Shown here piece by piece: positions 14,173 through 21,094 of a stretch of 21,289 bases of DNA. The stretch is from a virus. Positions within the stretch are counted from its first letter, which is position 1; each line of letters opens with the position of its first letter. The notes below the pieces were generated by a model. The model was not told where the DNA came from, did no database searches, and worked only from the letters and a program-made list of their open reading frames with translations. The position numbers and the translations under genes are program-made. The stretch covers positions 1 through 21,289 of IMG/VR virus record IMGVR_UViG_3300047494_000252; one strand, written 5' to 3'.

Positions 14173-14673
14173 ATGGCTATGGATAACATAAAAAGTCCCA
14201 ATGGAAGGGCATTTGGAGCAGCAGGAGATGATCCAAACAAGAAAGCCTGGGCACAGCATCTTTTTACAAAAGATCACCGCTCAGAAAAAGATATTGCCAG
14301 CATCACGGGCATTAGCGAGGCGCAGATCCGTGCTTGGATTGTAGAGGAAAACTGGACGACCATGAGCAAGCTGCTGCTCACTACAAAAAGCCAGCAATTA
14401 CTCAGGCTTCACGAGATCCTCCAGAGATATATCGGGGAAGCAAATGATTCGCTCGACAAAAACGGCTCACAAAAAAGTACCGACCCCGCCAACATAATCA
14501 AGATCACAACGGCTATAAAAAATCTGGAAGATGAAACTGGCATCGGAGACATGGTCGAGACCCTCAAGGCATTCATTGCTTACACTATTAATCACGACTT
14601 TCCCGCTGGACAGTTCATTAATAAATGGGCCGATAAGTTCGTCCAGTATAAGCTGTCGTTTTTTCAGATGTAG
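14173..14673 (+). CDS. terS: Small terminase subunit (Mu gp27-like)
   Basis: A 166-residue DNA-recognition subunit of the packaging motor. Residues about 24-61 (KKAWAQHLFTKDHRSEKDIA, then SITGISEAQIRAWIVEENW) form a helix-turn-helix of the kind found at the N-terminus of Mu gp27/DUF1804-type small terminases. A helical central part (QQLLRLHEILQRYIGEANDS) for oligomerisation and a C-terminal part follow. It lies directly upstream of the large terminase and immediately downstream of the 21-bp array. ATG at 14179 is a possible alternative start two codons in. Confident because of the helix-turn-helix plus position. Confidence 0.87.
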   Translation: MAMDNIKSPNGRAFGAAGDDPNKKAWAQHLFTKDHRSEKDIASITGISEAQIRAWIVEENWTTMSKLLLTTKSQQLLRLHEILQRYIGEANDSLDKNGSQKSTDPANIIKITTAIKNLEDETGIGDMVETLKAFIAYTINHDFPAGQFINKWADKFVQYKLSFFQM

Positions 14674-14717
14674 CCGGAAATTAGATATTCTACCCCAACC
14701 AATTCAGAAGATCACAA

Positions 14718-16361
14718 ATGAGCGTAGCTGATATATTCTTACTTAAAAAGCTTAATCACCTGGATAAATCTTTCATTCGCGACTGGAAGGAATTCACCAC
14801 GAAGATTAGCGAGAGCACACCTGTTGATGTCAACGAGACACCAGACCAGAAACTGGCGCGCATCGCCATGCTCGAAGCCGACCCCGAACAGTGGTTTAAG
14901 TACTATTTCCCACTATACACCTTCGCGGAGTCTGCTGATTTCCACGTCGACGCATCACAGCGTATTATCGACAACGAAGAATGGTATGAAGTGCGCATGT
15001 GGAGCCGCGAGCTGGCAAAGTCTACCCGTACCATGATGGAGGTGTTCTATCTTACCATGGCCGGCCATCGGGTACCAGCTGCATATCCGAGCATTAGTAA
15101 TGATCTGCAGGTGACAGCGGAAAATAATTTAAGTGATCTGCCGGCTCTTCCCGAAAAACAAAGCAAAAGAACACGCAAAAAAAATATCCTGCTGATCAGT
15201 AACAGTGCCGACAATGCTGAAAGAATGTTGCTTCCCTACAAGGCAAATCTTGAAGCCAATAATCGCATGATCAATGATTATGGCATGCAGAAAAATCCGG
15301 GCAATTGGGAATCGTCAGAATTCGTCACACTCACCGGCATCTCTTTCCGCGCACTCGGTGCGGGGCAGTCTCCGCGTGGATCACGTAATGAAGAGACCCG
15401 TCCCGATGTCATCATCTTTGACGACATAGACACCGATGAGGACTGCCGCAACCCGGAGATAATAAAGAATAACTGGAAGTGGATCGAGGAGGCTGCCATG
15501 TCCACGCGTTCGGTCTCTCGCAATACAACAATTATTTTTTGCGGCAACCGTATCGCCTCAGATTGTTGCATCCAGCGCGCCACCTTCTACGCAGATTATG
15601 TCGACATGAAAAATATTCGCGACGGAGACGGGCGCTCCACATGGCCGCAGAAAAATACCGAGGAAGAGATAGACCGTGTGCTGTCTGTGCTCTCCTATGC
15701 GGCTATCCAGAAGGAGTATTACAACAATCCGCTTTATGAAGGATCGGTGTTTAAAGAAATGCCATACAAGCCCTCACGGCCGCTTGCAGAGTATTCACTG
15801 CTCGTATGCTATACCGATCCCTCCTACAAGGAGTCTAAGAAAAATGACTACAAAGCCACAGTGCTTATCGGCAAGTGGAGGGATGAATTCCACGTCATCA
15901 AGGCATTCGTCGAGCAGACCGGCACTGCCGATATGGTGCAGTGGCACTACGACATCATGGATATCGTGGGCACTAACGCATGTTATTACTTCATGGAGCA
16001 GGTATTCCTGCAGGATATGTTTTATAAAGAGTTCAATACTGCAAGTCGCCTCCAGGGCATATCCGTGCCCATCACCGGCGACCAGCGCCCCAAGCCCGAT
16101 AAGTTTGTGCGTATCGAAACCCTCCTGCAGCCACTCGTACGAAACGGCAAATTTTATCTCAATGAAAATGAGCAACAAAGCCCGCACATGAGGCGGCTCG
16201 AAGAGCAGTTTATAAACTTTGGCACCGGTAGCCGCGCCCACGACGATGGTCCCGACGCTTGCGAAGGTGCCGTTTGGATGATCAATAACAAGCAATCGCT
16301 GAGCTCAGGCGGCGGCATCACCACGTTCCAAAGAAAACGTAACCCAAAAAAATCTTTTTGA
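14718..16361 (+). CDS. terL: Large terminase subunit (ATPase-nuclease)
   Basis: The packaging motor, 547 residues. The ATPase domain shows a Walker A-like SRELAKSTRT (96-105), Walker B VIIFDDIDTDED (231-242) and a coupling motif TTIIFCGNRI (270-279). The RNase H-like nuclease domain has LLVCYTDPSY with Asp367, YYFMEQVF with Glu437 and HDDGPDACEGA with Asp520/Asp523. This is the full set expected of Mu gp28-like terminases. A Lys/Pro-rich stretch at about 121-156 (NLSDLPALPEKQSKRTRKKN) may be an insertion in the ATPase domain. The gene starts 44 bases after terS and is intact. Confidence 0.95.
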   Translation: MSVADIFLLKKLNHLDKSFIRDWKEFTTKISESTPVDVNETPDQKLARIAMLEADPEQWFKYYFPLYTFAESADFHVDASQRIIDNEEWYEVRMWSRELAKSTRTMMEVFYLTMAGHRVPAAYPSISNDLQVTAENNLSDLPALPEKQSKRTRKKNILLISNSADNAERMLLPYKANLEANNRMINDYGMQKNPGNWESSEFVTLTGISFRALGAGQSPRGSRNEETRPDVIIFDDIDTDEDCRNPEIIKNNWKWIEEAAMSTRSVSRNTTIIFCGNRIASDCCIQRATFYADYVDMKNIRDGDGRSTWPQKNTEEEIDRVLSVLSYAAIQKEYYNNPLYEGSVFKEMPYKPSRPLAEYSLLVCYTDPSYKESKKNDYKATVLIGKWRDEFHVIKAFVEQTGTADMVQWHYDIMDIVGTNACYYFMEQVFLQDMFYKEFNTASRLQGISVPITGDQRPKPDKFVRIETLLQPLVRNGKFYLNENEQQSPHMRRLEEQFINFGTGSRAHDDGPDACEGAVWMINNKQSLSSGGGITTFQRKRNPKKSF

Positions 16362-16362
16362 T

Positions 16363-16557
16363 ATGGAAGACTTACTTAAGTTGGCCCTCTGTGGCCAAAC
16401 AGTCATTATTACCCAGCAGCAGCTTATAGATGCATTTGAATGCAGTTTCGACCAGGAGCCGTCATTCTGTTGCACCGCAGATCTCCAGTCCTGGTGCGAC
16501 ACCCAAAATCTGCAGCTCACCATCCTCCCCGACACCACATTCCAGATATCAACATAA
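16363..16557 (+). CDS. Small hypothetical protein after terL
   Basis: A 64-residue protein whose ATG lies one base after the terL stop, so translational coupling is likely. Residues 1-28 (EDLLKLALCGQTVIITQQQLIDAF) look like a strand-helix pair as in small DNA-binding or excisionase-like proteins. Cys residues occur at about positions 10, 27, 36, 37 and 45. I do not recognise a family and cannot give a function. Confidence 0.65.
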   Translation: MEDLLKLALCGQTVIITQQQLIDAFECSFDQEPSFCCTADLQSWCDTQNLQLTILPDTTFQIST

Positions 16558-16650
16558 AAAAGCTAAAACGTAAAAAAAAAATCAATCACATAACGCACTT
16601 CTTCCCGGGTTGAATACACCTTCTGTCCTTGCAGCAACGCCCCACGAAAC

Positions 16651-16681
16651 ATTTTCCCCTTAGGGATCAGGGATTACTCGC
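16651..16681. repeat. Degenerate copy of a CCCCTTTAGGGG-type repeat
   Basis: TTTTCCCCTTAGGGATCAGG and a following ATTACTCGC resemble the two units at 17229-17310, which end in CTCGCAAAG. It lies in the 188-base spacer 16558-16745, which also holds the GC-rich repeat copy C and otherwise no gene or promoter that I can see. Confidence 0.55.
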
Positions 16682-16695
16682 TAACGACACGTAAC

Positions 16696-16731
16696 ATCTC
16701 CCTTCCCTTCGGGGAGGGTCCGGGAGAGGTC
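16696..16731. repeat. GC-rich Bacteroidota-type intergenic repeat, copy C
   Basis: CTCCCTTCCCTTCGGGGAGG then GTCCGGGAGAGGTCC: the same element as at 8022 and 10166. The CTCCC...GGGAG arms can pair, giving a short hairpin directly upstream of the gp36-like gene. Confidence 0.75.
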
Positions 16732-16745
16732 CAAATCTCAAACTC

Positions 16746-17186
16746 ATGCCAGTCATCTCCCCCGCAGACTTAACAACAAACATCTACCAGGAAAAGTTAG
16801 ATGCCATTACACGCGCCGATGGTACCATTATTACCCGCGCCATCACCACCGCTATAAACGAAGTGCAGTCCTACCTTTCCCGGTTCGATCTCCTCGCGCT
16901 CTTTGGCGATGACGACACTTCCGTCGCACCGACCATAACCGACGAATTTCTCAACATGATCTGTAAAGATGTCGCCTGCTGGCACATCGCCAAGCTCGCA
17001 AATGTAGGGCTCGACATTACCATGCTCCGTAGTTGCTACGAAGATGCAGTCCATACCCTCTGCCGTATCCAGCAGGAAAAACAAACCCCGGCAAACTGGC
17101 CCCTGATCGATCTTTCCACACTCACCACCACCCCAGGCAACCCCGTAGAAGTAAATGCCCGATGCAAAAGAAAAAATAATTTTTAA
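16746..17186 (+). CDS. Mu gp36-like protein (DUF1320), head-tail connector
   Basis: A 146-residue protein with the helical layout of DUF1320/Mu gp36. DLTTNIYQEKLDAITRADGT opens the protein. AITTAINEVQSYLSRF is followed by DLLALFGDD, then FLNMICKDVACWHIAKLANV and a final helix CYEDAVHTLCRIQQEKQTPA. DUF1320 proteins are thought to act in head-tail joining. It lies between terL and portal here, whereas in Mu it follows the major capsid gene. It has no A-rich leader of the usual strength; the spacer before it is filled with repeats. Confidence 0.83.
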   Translation: MPVISPADLTTNIYQEKLDAITRADGTIITRAITTAINEVQSYLSRFDLLALFGDDDTSVAPTITDEFLNMICKDVACWHIAKLANVGLDITMLRSCYEDAVHTLCRIQQEKQTPANWPLIDLSTLTTTPGNPVEVNARCKRKNNF

Positions 17187-17228
17187 TCGCCGGCCTCAAT
17201 CTGGGCCATTGCGAAGGGCCACACACCA

Positions 17229-17310
17229 CTCCCCCTTTAGGGGTCAGGCGTCCCTCGCAAAGATCAAAGCAACACTTCCCCTTTAGGGGCTAGGGGTTTC
17301 TCGCAAAGGA
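17229..17310. repeat. Two direct copies of a CCCCTTTAGGGG element
   Basis: Copy 1 at 17229-17263 and copy 2 at 17275-17310 share CCCCTTTAGGGG (a near-palindrome), then CAGG or TAGGGG, then CTCGCAAAG. A worn third copy is at 16651. I know this kind of short element from Bacteroidota chromosomes. They fill most of the 205-base spacer 17187-17391 between the gp36-like and portal genes. Confidence 0.75.
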
Positions 17311-17348
17311 GTACTTAGCATCTCCCACCCCGCGAGCTGCGGAAAAAA

Positions 17349-17390
17349 CTAAAAACTGATAACCGAAAACTGATAACTGAAAATTGAAAA
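17349..17390 (+). repeat. Heptad repeat forming the leader of the portal gene
   Basis: Six units of 7 bases (CTAAAAA, CTGATAA, CCGAAAA, CTGATAA, CTGAAAA, TTGAAAA) run in register up to one base before the portal ATG at 17392. The A-rich sequence may double as the ribosome-loading leader. A change in unit number would change leader length by 7 bases. Confidence 0.7.
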
Positions 17391-17391
17391 C

Positions 17392-18645
17392 ATGTCAAAG
17401 TCCAGAAATAATTTCATGGCCCCGCCAGCCAACATGGCCATACCATCAGAGAAAACTGACTCCTCCGTATACAAAAACGATCCCATCGTTGGCGGAGAGC
17501 AGGAGATCATCCTTAATGATATCATTATCCGCAGCCCGGTCCGTATCGAATATGAGATCGATAACTGGCGCTCCGCCCTGCAGGCCGCCGAAATGCGCTA
17601 CTTCCCAAACCGCACCCGGCTCTATGATATCTATGAAGACATCAAGCTCGATGGACATCTCTTCGGAGTCATGACCAAGCGCATACACTCCGTCATCAAC
17701 CAGCAGATCATCTATCAGGCCGCCGATGGCGAAGAAGTGGAAGCAATGAATGCCTTTATAAAGTGTACACAGTTCGATAATATCAAGCGAATCATCATGG
17801 AGACCCGCTTCTGGGGCATCTCCGGGTTTGAGTTTCTGCCCGGGAGCGATATTAATTTCCGCATGATACCCCGCAAGCACATCAAGCCCAAAACACAGAT
17901 CATCTCCATCGAGCAAAACGATCAGACCGAAGGATTTGATTATACCCGGCTCGATAATGTCTGGGTGCTTGGCGAGCCGGAAGACCTCGGAGTGCTCAAT
18001 CAGTGCTGCCAGTACGTCTTGTACAAGCGCGGCGCCATGGGCGACTGGGCCAATTTCATTGAGATATTCGGCATGCCCGTGCGTGTCATAAAATATGATC
18101 CTTTCGATGCGCTGGCAGAAGCAAAGTTAAAAAAAATGGTAGATGAGTCCGGTAATCTCATGGCGGTGATGATCCCCAATACCGCCCAGTTCGAGATTAT
18201 GGATGGCAAGACCTCCAATGCTACTGGCGACCTGCAGGCCAGCTTTATCCAGGCGTGCAATCAGGAGCTCAGTATCATTATCCTCGGCAATACAGAGACC
18301 ACGACAAACTCAGGCACCGGCACAGGTTCAAAATCGAAAGTACATTCCGAGCAGCAAAAAGAATTGCTGAAGTCAGATATCGTATATCTCGAAAATTATC
18401 TCAATGATCCCCACTTCAGCCGAATTCTCGCTGGCTACGGCGCACCCGTTTCCACAGGAGGAAGATTCAATGTCAAGTCTGAGCTCGATGTAGACTACCT
18501 CATCCAGAAAGTTCATATCGATACCACCCTCGCCGCTGCCGGCCTCCCCATCGGCACCGATTATTTTTACGAAGAATACGACATCCCAAAACCCGCCCCC
18601 AACGCCCCCATCCTTCAACCAAAGAAAAAGGAAAAAGAAAAGTAA
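17392..18645 (+). CDS. Portal protein (Mu gp29-like, DUF935)
   Basis: The dodecameric portal through which DNA enters the head, 417 residues. Diagnostic parts are the N-terminal YEIDNWRSALQAAEMRYFPN (about 54-73), DIKLDGHLFGVMTKRIHSV (83-101) and above all YVLYKRGAMGDWANFIEIFG followed by MPVRVIKYD (208-236), a hallmark of DUF935 portals. A later VHSEQQKELLKSDI segment and a Lys/Glu-rich tail (QPKKKEKEK) follow. It is slightly shorter than Mu gp29. The usual next gene, a MuF/gp30-type minor head protein, is absent here. Confidence 0.93.
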   Translation: MSKSRNNFMAPPANMAIPSEKTDSSVYKNDPIVGGEQEIILNDIIIRSPVRIEYEIDNWRSALQAAEMRYFPNRTRLYDIYEDIKLDGHLFGVMTKRIHSVINQQIIYQAADGEEVEAMNAFIKCTQFDNIKRIIMETRFWGISGFEFLPGSDINFRMIPRKHIKPKTQIISIEQNDQTEGFDYTRLDNVWVLGEPEDLGVLNQCCQYVLYKRGAMGDWANFIEIFGMPVRVIKYDPFDALAEAKLKKMVDESGNLMAVMIPNTAQFEIMDGKTSNATGDLQASFIQACNQELSIIILGNTETTTNSGTGTGSKSKVHSEQQKELLKSDIVYLENYLNDPHFSRILAGYGAPVSTGGRFNVKSELDVDYLIQKVHIDTTLAAAGLPIGTDYFYEEYDIPKPAPNAPILQPKKKEKEK

Positions 18646-18704
18646 AAAATAAAAAAAGACAACAAACCAAACCTATTCCCTATCCTACCCCAACAAGGTA
18701 CACA

Positions 18705-18823
18705 ACTTACGCCCCACGACCTACAACTTACAACTTACGACTTACGACTTACGACTCAAGACTTACGACTCACGACTATCTACTAAATACTATCTACTAA
18801 CTACTAACTACAACCTACGCTTC
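18705..18823. repeat. Long heptad (7-bp) repeat array
   Basis: About 17 consecutive 7-base units in one register, drifting from ACTTACG (five copies) through ACTCACG to ACTATCT (two copies) and ACTAACT (two copies). ACTATCT is shared with the array at 13871-13933. The array fills most of the 216-base spacer 18646-18861 between portal and tail-completion genes. The last part of the spacer (CTTCTCAACTCAACAAAC) is the leader of the next gene; I see no promoter. Confidence 0.82.
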
Positions 18824-18861
18824 TCAACTCCCCCACTCCACAACTTCTCAACTCAACAAAC

Positions 18862-19482
18862 ATGAACAGTCCATTCGCAAATATCTATTTCTCGCTGCTC
18901 CAGCAGCTCAGCACCATATTGGTTACTCCATCTCCTGTCCCGCCATTAAACATATCCGTGAAAGATATCAATCCCATCGGGCTACTGCCTGGCGCCACGC
19001 CATCTATCAATTATATTGACCTCGACTACGGCCAGCTCGATAATCCCAAACGCGCCTCCGTATCTTTCCCGTGCGTGCTGATAGATTTTAAGAACTGGAA
19101 GTTTGATGACCTGGGCCAGCAATCCCAGAAGGCTCAGGGCCAGATCATAATTCGTCTCGCTGCCGACCCATACGACAACACCAGCAGTATAACCCCCGTC
19201 ACCAATATTGAATCCGGACTAAGCATCCTCGATATCGAATGGCAGCTCTACTGCCTGCTGCAGGGCTTCAGGCCCTCCATTACTATAGACCCAAAAGGTA
19301 ACCCCATCACCACTGCACAGCCCATGACCCGCACTACACTCCTCTCAGATAACCGCCACCCCGGCCTCCGCATCCGCGAGATCACCTTCTCCTGCGCCTA
19401 CACCGACTTCAGCGCCCAGCCCACCCCAACCACCGTATCCCCCTCCCCAACCATCTCCCCCGAAATCGATAACACAATCTGA
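18862..19482 (+). CDS. Tail-completion protein (Mu gp37-like)
   Basis: A 206-residue protein of the gp37/tail terminator type by pattern and place. It opens with a helix (MNSPFANIYFSLLQQLSTIL), has NPKRASVSFPCVLIDFKNWKF (about 61-81) and GQIIIRLAADPY (strand), then a helix SGLSILDIEWQLYCLLQGF. It ends in a strand pair (RIREITFSCAYTDFS). This order (helix, strand with 'P.VLI', 'D.....L...L.G') fits small tail terminator proteins. The C-terminus (PTPTTVSPSPTISPE) is a low-complexity tail. It is the last clear gene of the rightward operon. Confidence 0.8.
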   Translation: MNSPFANIYFSLLQQLSTILVTPSPVPPLNISVKDINPIGLLPGATPSINYIDLDYGQLDNPKRASVSFPCVLIDFKNWKFDDLGQQSQKAQGQIIIRLAADPYDNTSSITPVTNIESGLSILDIEWQLYCLLQGFRPSITIDPKGNPITTAQPMTRTTLLSDNRHPGLRIREITFSCAYTDFSAQPTPTTVSPSPTISPEIDNTI

Positions 19483-19502
19483 TTTTTTACAAAACACAAC
19501 AG

Positions 19503-19842
19503 ATGAATAAGCTAAACTTAAATACTGGCGGGCAACATGCCTCACTATACCACAGCCCTAAAAAGCAATCTTTGGATAATACCCGTCGAACAATGACCGG
19601 TGGAATTTACCAGTGCTGTGGATGGAGATCGCTGCGACAACATTACCGCAGAACAAAGCGATGCAGACCAGCCAATGATGCCTGTCCCGATTATTTCGGA
19701 GCGCCATAATTCGGCCGTAGATACAAAAACAGAAGCTGATGATAAACAGAACTCAGACACGCTTGAGCAGCCAGATAGCAGCAAGGATAGGCAAGAATTT
19801 CAGCGCCATACAGTTGACAGAGGCGGTGCGACACCAGCGTAA
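19503..19842 (+). pseudogene. Possible decayed gene or host-derived sequence after the tail-completion gene
   Basis: An ATG at 19503 has a good leader (AAACACAACAG) and encodes about 31 plausible residues (MNKLNLNTGGQHASLYHSPK...). A different frame, open from 19600 to 19842, encodes an acidic, low-complexity stretch (DTKTEADDKQNSDTLEQPD...). A single shift near 19595-19605 would join the two into about 113 residues. The 3' part runs into sequence that looks like a common Bacteroidota chromosomal repeat. I see no known domain. It may be no gene at all. Confidence 0.3.
19679..19703. repeat. TCCCGA hairpin element, copy 1
   Basis: GCCTGTCCCGATTATTTCGG then AGCG: an imperfect hairpin with the same flanks (GCCTG and GCG) as the better copy at 19869-19893. 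Confidence 0.55.
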
Positions 19843-19868
19843 AGCCTCTTTTTGTTACTTATTCGGCG

Positions 19869-19893
19869 CCTGTCCCGATGTATATCGGGAGCG
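19869..19893. repeat. TCCCGAT-ATCGGGA hairpin element, copy 2
   Basis: A perfect 7-bp stem (19873-19879 and 19884-19890) with loop GTAT, flanked by GCCTG and GCG. I know such palindromes as dispersed elements in Bacteroidota. The stretch 19843-19982 around it (AAGCCTCTTTTTGTTAC ... GCAAAGAAAAAGTAA) looks like a common host-type non-coding repeat; no gene is supported there. Confidence 0.7.
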
Positions 19894-19982
19894 AAGCAAA
19901 GAAAAAGTAAACGTAACACGATCACGTTACATGAACTTCTACCATCTGTGGCTCTACAACCCAATTTTCGAACCAAAGCTAA

Positions 19983-20237
19983 CTACCATGGTCGTTCCAC
20001 ATAAAAAATATCCGTCTCGTTACCCCATACCATAGCCCTGATCTCCGGATCATCGATTTCCAGAACATAGTATGGCGAATCCTTAGGCCGTACTTTATGC
20101 GGAGTAAGGATAATCTCTTTGAGATACACATCATCCCAGCGCTCCACCTCATAGCCCGTCGCGCGCAGCGTGATGTATTTATAACCGTAACCCAGCAGGC
20201 GGCAATATTCTACATTAGTCAGTTCTGTCCGTACCAT
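19983..20237 (-). CDS. Small hypothetical protein with its own promoter
   Basis: An 84-residue acidic/aromatic protein (MVRTELTNVEYCRLLGYGYK... ending DIFYVERPW). No membrane segment, signal peptide or metal motif is seen, and I do not recognise a family. It is separated from the upstream operon by an intrinsic terminator (20321-20345) and has a good Bacteroidota -7 box at 20266-20273, so it is probably transcribed independently. That is typical of accessory (moron-like) phage genes. The ATG at 20237 follows TTTAAATA. Confidence 0.7.
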   Translation of the reverse strand: MVRTELTNVEYCRLLGYGYKYITLRATGYEVERWDDVYLKEIILTPHKVRPKDSPYYVLEIDDPEIRAMVWGNETDIFYVERPW

Positions 20238-20265
20238 TATTTAAAACATCCCGTATTGCCGTTTG

Positions 20266-20273
20266 CAAATTTA
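20266..20273 (-). promoter_or_regulatory. Bacteroidota -7 promoter box TAAATTTG
   Basis: On the - strand TAAATTTG matches TAnnTTTG exactly, 29 bases before the ATG of the 84-residue gene. No clear TTG is found at the -33 position (GAT at the right distance), so it is a one-box match. Confidence 0.5.
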
Positions 20274-20320
20274 CAATCACCACTAATCGCATATCATTTT
20301 TTGCCTCAAAAGATATCCAC

Positions 20321-20345
20321 AAAAAAAGCTCCCTTGCGGGAGCCC
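20321..20345 (-). terminator. Intrinsic terminator
   Basis: On the - strand GCTCCC-GCAA-GGGAGC forms a perfect 6-bp stem with a tetraloop, followed by seven T. It ends the leftward operon of small genes coming from 21289. The + strand has no T-run, so it works in one direction. Confidence 0.85.
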
Positions 20346-20355
20346 GTAATCAAAT

Positions 20356-20487
20356 CTATCTATGCCCTTTCAGCAACTTTTGCAGTCTTGTCCATTTCCT
20401 GGTCGCATGTATTTTCTTACGTTGTTGCTCACGGCAATGGTGCAAAAAAGTAAGGTAAAGATGATGTTTATAAATTTTCCTGGTCAT
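20356..20487 (-). CDS. Possible very small basic protein before the terminator
   Basis: From the ATG at 20487 (leader CTATAATTTTT) a frame of 43 residues, rich in Lys, Arg and His (MTRKIYKHHLYLTF ... TRLQKLLKGHR), ends 11 bases before the terminator. The frame is open further upstream to 20649, but that part overlaps the better-supported 71-residue gene. It could be a small nucleic-acid-binding protein or simply a 3' untranslated region. Confidence 0.35.
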   Translation of the reverse strand: MTRKIYKHHLYLTFLHHCREQQRKKIHATRKWTRLQKLLKGHR

Positions 20488-20513
20488 AAAAATTATAGCT
20501 ATGCAGACTGAAA

Positions 20514-20729
20514 TTATTTTACAATGCGCGTGCTTACATGTAGCCCCGGTGGCAGTGAAGCATTCAGCTTTTTCACAGTCGCAGCCGCGGCTTTCCGCCA
20601 GTAGTGATATTGCTCGTATCCCTCCAGTGATGGCGGCATATTTTCCCACTCCCGCATCAAAGCGAGCTGTATGCGCAGCCTCGCCAGCAGCTGGTAAGCG
20701 CGCGCTTGTTCGTTTATTTCATTCTGCAT
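20514..20729 (-). CDS. Small hypothetical helical protein
   Basis: A 71-residue protein, mostly helix (MQNEINEQARAYQLLARLRI, then QLALMREWENMPPSLEGYEQYHYWRKAAA). The ATG overlaps the end of the upstream gene by 16 bases, a sign of coupled translation. No known domain is recognised. Its place among small genes next to a terminator suggests the end of an early or middle phage operon. Confidence 0.65.
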   Translation of the reverse strand: MQNEINEQARAYQLLARLRIQLALMREWENMPPSLEGYEQYHYWRKAAAATVKKLNASLPPGLHVSTRIVK

Positions 20730-21064
20730 ATGGTCCTCCCTTGCATGATGCTGTGATCTATATTATTTATCGCTGCTTTAATAATGCCCTGCAGGTAAGC
20801 ATGTACCTCTATGCTGCCCCGGTCCCAGAGCTGTATAAAGGCCAGCAGCTCGGTGCCTTCCAGCTTCAGTGTGTAGCGTTTCGCACATTTGCTGATCATG
20901 TTGCGCAGCCGGTCTCTGAGCTCTGTGATATGCCCCAGCATCAGCAGGTCGTGACGGCCGTTTATGGGGTAGGTTTGCTGCAGCCGGTCGTAGATCGTAT
21001 AGAGCTCCACCATATCGCCATCTTTTAGCTTCACTTTCATAATGTTCTTTGTATTCTTTTCCAT
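20714..21064 (-). CDS. Hypothetical phage protein
   Basis: A 116-residue helical protein (MKVKLKDGDMVELYTIYDRL, later LGHITELRDRLRNMISKCAK and LEGTELLAFIQLWDRGSIEVHAYLQ). It resembles small uncharacterised proteins that I associate with the early region of Bacteroidota Mu-like prophages, but I cannot name the family. The start at 21064 lies 30 bases after the previous stop; the ATG at 21040 (leader AAAGAACATT) is equally plausible. Confidence 0.75.
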   Translation of the reverse strand: MEKNTKNIMKVKLKDGDMVELYTIYDRLQQTYPINGRHDLLMLGHITELRDRLRNMISKCAKRYTLKLEGTELLAFIQLWDRGSIEVHAYLQGIIKAAINNIDHSIMQGRTICRMK

Positions 21065-21094
21065 CGCTCACTTTTTCGTTATGTCTGTTCACAT

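Noticed and set aside
13914-14240. Open frames across the 21-bp array on both strands, with 7-residue peptide repeats (FTDHxxx and VSKxxx).
   Set aside because: A 21-bp repeat keeps all frames open; the peptides have no other features, lack good leaders and overlap terS. The DNA repeat is the better explanation.
20356-20649. A 97-residue frame on the - strand.
   Set aside because: Its first half overlaps the 71-residue gene by 136 bases and is Cys-rich shadow sequence; only the last 43 codons might be real.
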